From an uncultured Eubacteriales bacterium (GTDB lineage: Bacteria; Bacillota; Clostridia; Lachnospirales; Lachnospiraceae): DNA of 9,786 nucleotides. Location: positions 1 through 9,786 of the forward strand of contig ONXW01000163.1 of NCBI GenBank assembly GCA_900321915.1. The letters run 5' to 3'. The stretch's first letter is position 1, and every line of letters begins with the position of its first letter. The position numbers were made by a program, and so were the translations under genes. Positions 6,425-9,786 of this stretch are shown here, piece by piece. The notes under the pieces are model-generated. The model was not told the origin of the DNA and did not search any database. It was given only the letters and a program-made list of their open reading frames with translations.

Positions 6425-6892
6425 ATGAGGGAAAGAGTCATGCGGCCCGGGAAGGATACCCCGGCAGGCGCGCGTCCGGGGAAGGGCGCCCTGGACGCTG
6501 CCCTGACGGTGGAGGCCGCCCTGGTGATGTCCGTGACGCTTTTTGCGACAGCCGCCCTCCTGCAGGGCGTCTTTGACATGCACGCCCGCACGGCCGGGAG
6601 CTTTGTCCTGGCGGAGGGCCTGGAAAAATATGTGTTTTTCGAGGCCGGCGCGGAAAAAGAGCGGGGTCGGGATAGGGAAGATGTGGCCCCGGAACAGACA
6701 GAAAAGCTGCACTGCATCTTCGGATGCGGGAATGCGTCCCTTACGCTTTCGGAGGGGGGCCTTCTCCGGGCGGAGGGGAGCGTGAAGGATAAGGCCGCTA
6801 TTGACATGTCGGTCAGGACCTATGACCCGGAGAAGTTTCTCCGGACCGTGACGGCGGTGAAGGATGCGGCAGGCTCCGGGGACGGCGCGTGA
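6425..6892 (+). CDS. Second small TadE-like pseudopilin
   Basis: This 155-aa protein has a basic leader of about 25 residues, a pseudopilin segment (AALTVEAALVM, about 25-35) and one membrane helix to about residue 50, then about 100 polar residues with two Cys (Cys98 and Cys102 region, CIFGCG) and no recognisable domain. Cutting after Ala25 puts Glu at +5. The LT(L/V)EA core is nearly the same as in the TadE-like protein at 5017, which suggests that both are processed by the peptidase encoded between them. The polar part should lie outside the membrane and may form a minor pilin or adaptor. A weak AAAGGGGG site precedes ATG 6425; Met6 at 6440 is an alternative start. A different-frame ATG at 6421 is a shadow. 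The name is supported by the N-terminal segment and by context only. Confidence 0.72.
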   Translation: MRERVMRPGKDTPAGARPGKGALDAALTVEAALVMSVTLFATAALLQGVFDMHARTAGSFVLAEGLEKYVFFEAGAEKERGRDREDVAPEQTEKLHCIFGCGNASLTLSEGGLLRAEGSVKDKAAIDMSVRTYDPEKFLRTVTAVKDAAGSGDGA

Positions 6893-6934
6893 TTCCGTTC
6901 CCGGACCGGCGAAAGGGCAGGACAGGAGGCCTGT

Positions 6935-8353
6935 ATGGAGATCCGTTATCAGAGGGAAATCAACCACAACTACATGATTCTTTCGGGGCCGGAGACGGAA
7001 AACGCCACGGCTTTCGAGTGCCAGATGCTTTCGGACAATGAGATCCGGGGCCTTCTGCGGTTCCGCCTGCGGCGGTCCGGGAGGGGGAAGGAGTTTCTCT
7101 ACGACATTACTTCGAGGCAGCCCCTATCGAGGATCCTGGACAGCCGTAAGCTCCGGGGAAAAGAGATCCGTAGCATTGCCAGGAGCCTCCTGAAAACGGT
7201 GGAGACCCTTCCGGAGTACCTTCTGGAGGAGCAGGAGCTGCTTCTTGCGCCGGAATATGTCTACGCGGACCCGGAAACCCTGGAGGTCATGCTTTCCCTG
7301 GTGCCCGGCCGCCGGTCTGATTTCAGGGAAGAGCTCTCTTCGTTCCTGAAGGTCATCCTGGAAAAAACAGACCACCAGGACGCGGACGGGATCATGACAG
7401 CCTATCACCTCTACGAAGAGAGCCGGAAAGAGAATTACGGGATCGGGGACCTGCTGCGCTGCCTGGAAGAACCGGAAGAGACGGAAAGGAAGAGGACAAC
7501 GCGCGGGCCGGAGGAGGGAGCGGCTGCGCAGGAGATTTTCCGGGAATCCGGGGAAACTGTCCCGGGGGAAAGCTTCCCTGCGGAAAAGTTCCCGCTTAAA
7601 GAGCCCTCCGGAGGCGGGATGCCGCGGAAGGGCGGGATACCCCGGAAGGGGAAAAAAGCGCCGGGTGCGGGCGGCATCCTGAAAAAAGGCCTCCCGGTCC
7701 TCGCAGGGGCGGAATTCCTCTCCTGGTATCTGCTGGGCCAGCGGGGACTTGTATTTCCGGGAACGGTTTTTGCCGGGATCTTTATCGCGTTTTCCGCCTG
7801 GTCCCTTCTCGCGGCAAAGAGAAGCGGGAGAGGGGAAGAATCCCGGGATCCGGCCGGAAAAGAGGCACGGCCGGAGGACAGGGACGGACGGGATGCGGGA
7901 TACCGGCGCATTCTCCCGATGACAAAAGGGGAGGCGGAAAAAAGAGAAGAGGAGGCCCGCGCCCGCCGGATGGAGAAGAGCTTTGCGGAGGGAACCGTCC
8001 TTCTGGGCAGGGCCGACCGGACCGGGGATCTGGTGCTGGATCCGGTGCGCAGGAACATGGACCCCGTCCGGGTTTCCTACACGCCCTTTGTCCTGGGAAA
8101 GCACCCGGAGCTTGCGGACTGCTGTGTGGAGGAGGACGCCGTCAGCCGCATGCACGCGAGAATTGACCGGCGGGAGGACAGGTATTTCGTGACAGACCTC
8201 AATTCCACCAACGGCACATCCGTCGGCGGACAGCTCCTTGAGGCGAATGAGACCCGGGAACTGCGGGACGGGGATCTCCTGGAGCTTGCGGGCGTCGGGT
8301 TTTATGTACAGCTTTCCGGGAACAGGGGCGCGCCGTACACCCAAATTGATTAA
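6935..8353 (+). CDS. Membrane-anchored DUF6382-FHA domain protein
   Basis: This 472-aa protein has three parts. Residues 1 to about 178 resemble DUF6382 (opening MEIRYQREINHNYMIL, with a helical FLKVILEKTDHQ block), a family linked to FHA domains in Clostridia. Residues about 180-250 are a low-complexity Pro/Gly/Lys/Glu linker with the repeat PRKGG-IPRKGK. Two hydrophobic segments (about 252-269 and 271-294) form a membrane hairpin, followed by another charged linker. Residues about 385-460 are a canonical FHA domain: GK (388-389), SRMHARI (404-410) and LNSTNGT (422-428), the residues that bind phosphothreonine. With a hairpin both end domains face the cytoplasm. The gene is the last of the Tad operon; AGGAGG lies 5 nt before the ATG. 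It probably reads Ser/Thr kinase signals and couples them to pilus assembly; no kinase gene is in the window. Domain calls for FHA are firm, for DUF6382 moderate. Confidence 0.87.
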   Translation: MEIRYQREINHNYMILSGPETENATAFECQMLSDNEIRGLLRFRLRRSGRGKEFLYDITSRQPLSRILDSRKLRGKEIRSIARSLLKTVETLPEYLLEEQELLLAPEYVYADPETLEVMLSLVPGRRSDFREELSSFLKVILEKTDHQDADGIMTAYHLYEESRKENYGIGDLLRCLEEPEETERKRTTRGPEEGAAAQEIFRESGETVPGESFPAEKFPLKEPSGGGMPRKGGIPRKGKKAPGAGGILKKGLPVLAGAEFLSWYLLGQRGLVFPGTVFAGIFIAFSAWSLLAAKRSGRGEESRDPAGKEARPEDRDGRDAGYRRILPMTKGEAEKREEEARARRMEKSFAEGTVLLGRADRTGDLVLDPVRRNMDPVRVSYTPFVLGKHPELADCCVEEDAVSRMHARIDRREDRYFVTDLNSTNGTSVGGQLLEANETRELRDGDLLELAGVGFYVQLSGNRGAPYTQID

Positions 8354-8421
8354 AAAACAGGTTTATTTACATCAATTACGTGTATTTCCTGATTTGCATA
8401 GATAAATAGTCATACCGATGC

Positions 8422-8427
8422 TATGAT
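8422..8427 (+). promoter_or_regulatory. Extended -10 promoter of the sigma factor gene
   Basis: TATGAT (8422-8427) is preceded by TG one base earlier (8419-8420), an extended -10 signature. There is no good -35 at 17 bp; TTGCAT at 8394 is 22 bp away. A TATAAT at 8437-8442 is an alternative -10 but also lacks a -35. The whole 8354-8469 gap is strikingly AT-rich relative to its surroundings and shows no clear U-tract terminator, so some readthrough from the Tad operon is possible. Confidence 0.5.
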
Positions 8428-8432
8428 ATGAG

Positions 8433-8451
8433 AGATTATAATAAATAATCT
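8433..8451 (+). repeat. Inverted repeat just before the sigma factor ribosome site
   Basis: AGATTAT (8433-8439) and ATAATCT (8445-8451) form a perfect 7-bp inverted repeat with a 5-nt centre, directly downstream of the -10 and four bases before the AGGAG ribosome site (8455-8459). It could be an operator or a weak hairpin affecting translation. A smaller inverted repeat, TCATA (8410-8414) with TATGA (8422-8426), straddles the -10. Confidence 0.5.
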
Positions 8452-8469
8452 TTTAGGAGAGGATTTGTT

Positions 8470-9003
8470 ATGAAAACAACAACGGATGACGAGAGACTGG
8501 AAAAGGTATCAGAAAACCTGCGGCAGAAGGGGATACAGATGGGACTGTCCTGCTGGGACGCGGAAGACCTGGTACAGGATACATTTTCCAGGTTTTACAA
8601 CCGGCGTTATCATTACCGCGGGCTGCCGCAGGATGAGCAGGAAGCCCTGATCAACAAAATATTCCGGACGGAGTGGGCAAGGAGGCTCAGGGCAGCGGGA
8701 CGGGAGCGGGAGGAGCTGGTCCGGGACCCGGAAGAGCTGGCCTCCCTTTCGGAGAGCTCCGGGGACAGCTGTCCCGTGGAGAAGTACTGCCTGTCCGACA
8801 GGGATACCTACATCATCCTGAAAGAAATGTTCCGGATGAAAAAACCCATGCGGGATGTGCTGGAGATCACCGCGTTCCTGGGGGTCGGGGGAAAAGAAGG
8901 GGGAAGAGTCCTGGGCATCTCCGGCGATGTGTTCCGGAAACGGCTCAGCCGCGCGAGAAAAGAGCTTCGTCTCCGGCTTGCGGAACAGGGAATCCTGGCA
9001 TGA
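8470..9003 (+). CDS. ECF-like sigma-70 family RNA polymerase sigma factor
   Basis: This 177-aa protein has the two-domain plan of small sigma factors. Region 2 lies at about residues 10-75 with the region 2.2 core AEDLVQDTFSRFY (31-43), which contacts core RNA polymerase. Region 4 lies at about 115-172, ending in a helix-turn-helix of the form LGISGDVFRKRLSRARKELR (148-167) that reads the -35 element. The stretch VGGKEGGRV is less typical than the usual SYEEIAE-type first helix. AGGAG (8455-8459) precedes the ATG by 10 nt. No anti-sigma gene is adjacent: upstream is the Tad operon end, downstream pgi with its own promoter. It may control pilus genes, but the visible Tad promoter looks like a sigma-A promoter, so that link is unproven. 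Family call is firm, target genes unknown. Confidence 0.82.
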   Translation: MKTTTDDERLEKVSENLRQKGIQMGLSCWDAEDLVQDTFSRFYNRRYHYRGLPQDEQEALINKIFRTEWARRLRAAGREREELVRDPEELASLSESSGDSCPVEKYCLSDRDTYIILKEMFRMKKPMRDVLEITAFLGVGGKEGGRVLGISGDVFRKRLSRARKELRLRLAEQGILA

Positions 9004-9009
9004 GTGTAC

Positions 9010-9038
9010 TTGCGATTTTCTGCGGAATCATGCATAAT
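9010..9038 (+). promoter_or_regulatory. Sigma-A-like promoter of pgi
   Basis: TTGCGA (9010-9015) and CATAAT (9033-9038) are 17 bp apart. Transcription would start near 9045, giving a leader of about 70 nt. The -35 lies only 7 bp after the stop of the sigma factor gene, so pgi can be expressed independently. Confidence 0.68.
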
Positions 9039-9115
9039 TAGATCAGCCAGTTGTTCTGAAGACAGAAGCATAAGGGGCTGTCCCTCAGGGCGGTTCCGCA
9101 GGCAAAGGAGACCGT

Positions 9116-9786
9116 ATGAGTACATTGAATTGGAAAAATCTGGATACGCTTGAAGCTTTTAAGGAGCTTCAGCAGGTAAAGCCGGCGGTGCTGAAGGAAG
9201 TACTGTCCGGAGAGGCGGGCGCCGCAAGAGTTGCGGAATATGCCGCTCCCATGGCGGAGGGCCTGTCCTTTAATTACGCCGCGAGGCCGGTGGACGCGGA
9301 TGTCCTTGCAGCGCTCGCAAAACTTGCCGGGGAAGCCCAGCTTTCCGAAAAGTTTGCTTATCTTTACAACGGCGCTGTGGCCAATACCGGAGAAAAGCGC
9401 ATGGTCCTGCATCACCTGACCAGGGGGCAGCTGGGAGAGAACGTGACAGCTGACGGCGGCGACAAGAGAGAGTTTTACCAGAACGAGCAGAAGAAGATCG
9501 CGGAATTCGCTGAGAAGGTCCACGCCGGAGAGATCGCCAACGCGGCGGGTGAGAAATTCACCACCGTCGTGCAGATCGGTATCGGCGGAAGCGACCTGGG
9601 TCCCCGCGCCATGTACCTGGCGCTGGAAAACTGGGCGAAGAAGAACGGAAAATTCAAGATGGAAGCGAAGTTCATCAGCAACGTGGACCCGGATGACGCC
9701 TCCGGCGTGCTGGCCTCCATCGATGTCGCCCACTCCCTGTTCATCCTGGTATCCAAATCCGGGACGACCCTGGAGACCCTCACGAA
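9116..9786 (+). CDS. pgi: Glucose-6-phosphate isomerase (N-terminal part)
   Basis: The frame starts at ATG 9116 and stays open to the right edge, giving 223 codons; the gene continues outside the window. The enzyme interconverts glucose 6-phosphate and fructose 6-phosphate in glycolysis and gluconeogenesis, in the cytoplasm. Seen are the RMVLHHLTRG segment, the GIGGSDLGPRAMY phosphosugar (SIS) motif at residues 155-167, FISNVDPDDASGVL, and the phosphate-binding SKSGTTLET at 213-221. These are characteristic of the PGI family. AAAGGAG (9104-9110) lies 5 nt before the ATG. The catalytic Glu/His/Lys residues of the C-terminal half are beyond the window. It is a housekeeping gene and has no evident tie to the Tad genes. 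The leader holds a GC-rich GGGG/CCCT-type hairpin near 9073-9085 without a U-tract. Confidence 0.93.
   Translation, partial: MSTLNWKNLDTLEAFKELQQVKPAVLKEVLSGEAGAARVAEYAAPMAEGLSFNYAARPVDADVLAALAKLAGEAQLSEKFAYLYNGAVANTGEKRMVLHHLTRGQLGENVTADGGDKREFYQNEQKKIAEFAEKVHAGEIANAAGEKFTTVVQIGIGGSDLGPRAMYLALENWAKKNGKFKMEAKFISNVDPDDASGVLASIDVAHSLFILVSKSGTTLETLT

Noticed and set aside
8344..8377. AATTGAT / ATCAATT inverted repeat after the FHA gene as a terminator
   Set aside because: The arms are AT-only apart from one G-C pair, the loop is 20 nt, and no U-tract follows.
9073..9100. GC-rich hairpin between the sigma factor gene and pgi as a terminator
   Set aside because: No run of T follows and it lies downstream of the pgi promoter, within its leader.

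Overview
The window looks like a piece of a Gram-positive, high-GC Clostridia chromosome, most likely Lachnospiraceae. The reasons are strong AGGAGG-type ribosome sites, GC-rich coding sequence with short AT-rich promoter gaps, and a gene set (two Tad-type inner-membrane proteins, a Flp1-like pilin, a DUF5702-like protein, a DUF6382/FHA protein) whose order matches Tad clusters I know from that family. All genes are on the + strand. The assignment rests on recognition of protein families, not on a database search.

Layout. Positions 1-564 hold the C-terminal part of a CbiO/EcfA-type ABC transporter ATPase that begins before the window; it is closed by an intrinsic terminator (about 586-625). 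A sigma-A-like promoter (654-682) and a roughly 130-nt leader with three short direct repeats precede a seven-gene operon from 823 to 8353: TadB-like (TTG start), TadC-like with an extra N-terminal extracytoplasmic domain, a 57-aa Flp-type pilin (2897-3070), a 637-aa DUF5702-like membrane protein with coiled coil, a TadE-like pseudopilin carrying two putative zinc-binding Cys/His motifs, an A24 prepilin peptidase (TadV/CpaA-like), a second small TadE-like pseudopilin, and a membrane-anchored DUF6382-FHA protein. Counting the pilin separately, that is eight coding regions.

After an AT-rich gap with a likely extended -10 promoter comes an ECF-like sigma factor gene (8470-9003) with no anti-sigma gene beside it. 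A second good promoter (9010-9038) drives pgi, glucose-6-phosphate isomerase, which runs off the right edge.

How they work together. The prepilin peptidase would trim the Flp pilin and the pseudopilins. TadB and TadC form the membrane platform. The DUF5702 and TadE-like proteins are probably accessory or minor pilus parts, and the FHA protein is a likely phosphothreonine-reading regulator on the cytoplasmic side. The motor ATPase (CpaF/TadA) and the CpaE/TadZ localisation ATPase that normally stand upstream of tadB are absent: the space is taken by the ABC gene, its terminator and a new promoter. The most unusual points are this missing motor, the tandem Cys/His motifs on a pseudopilin, and the extra TadC domain.
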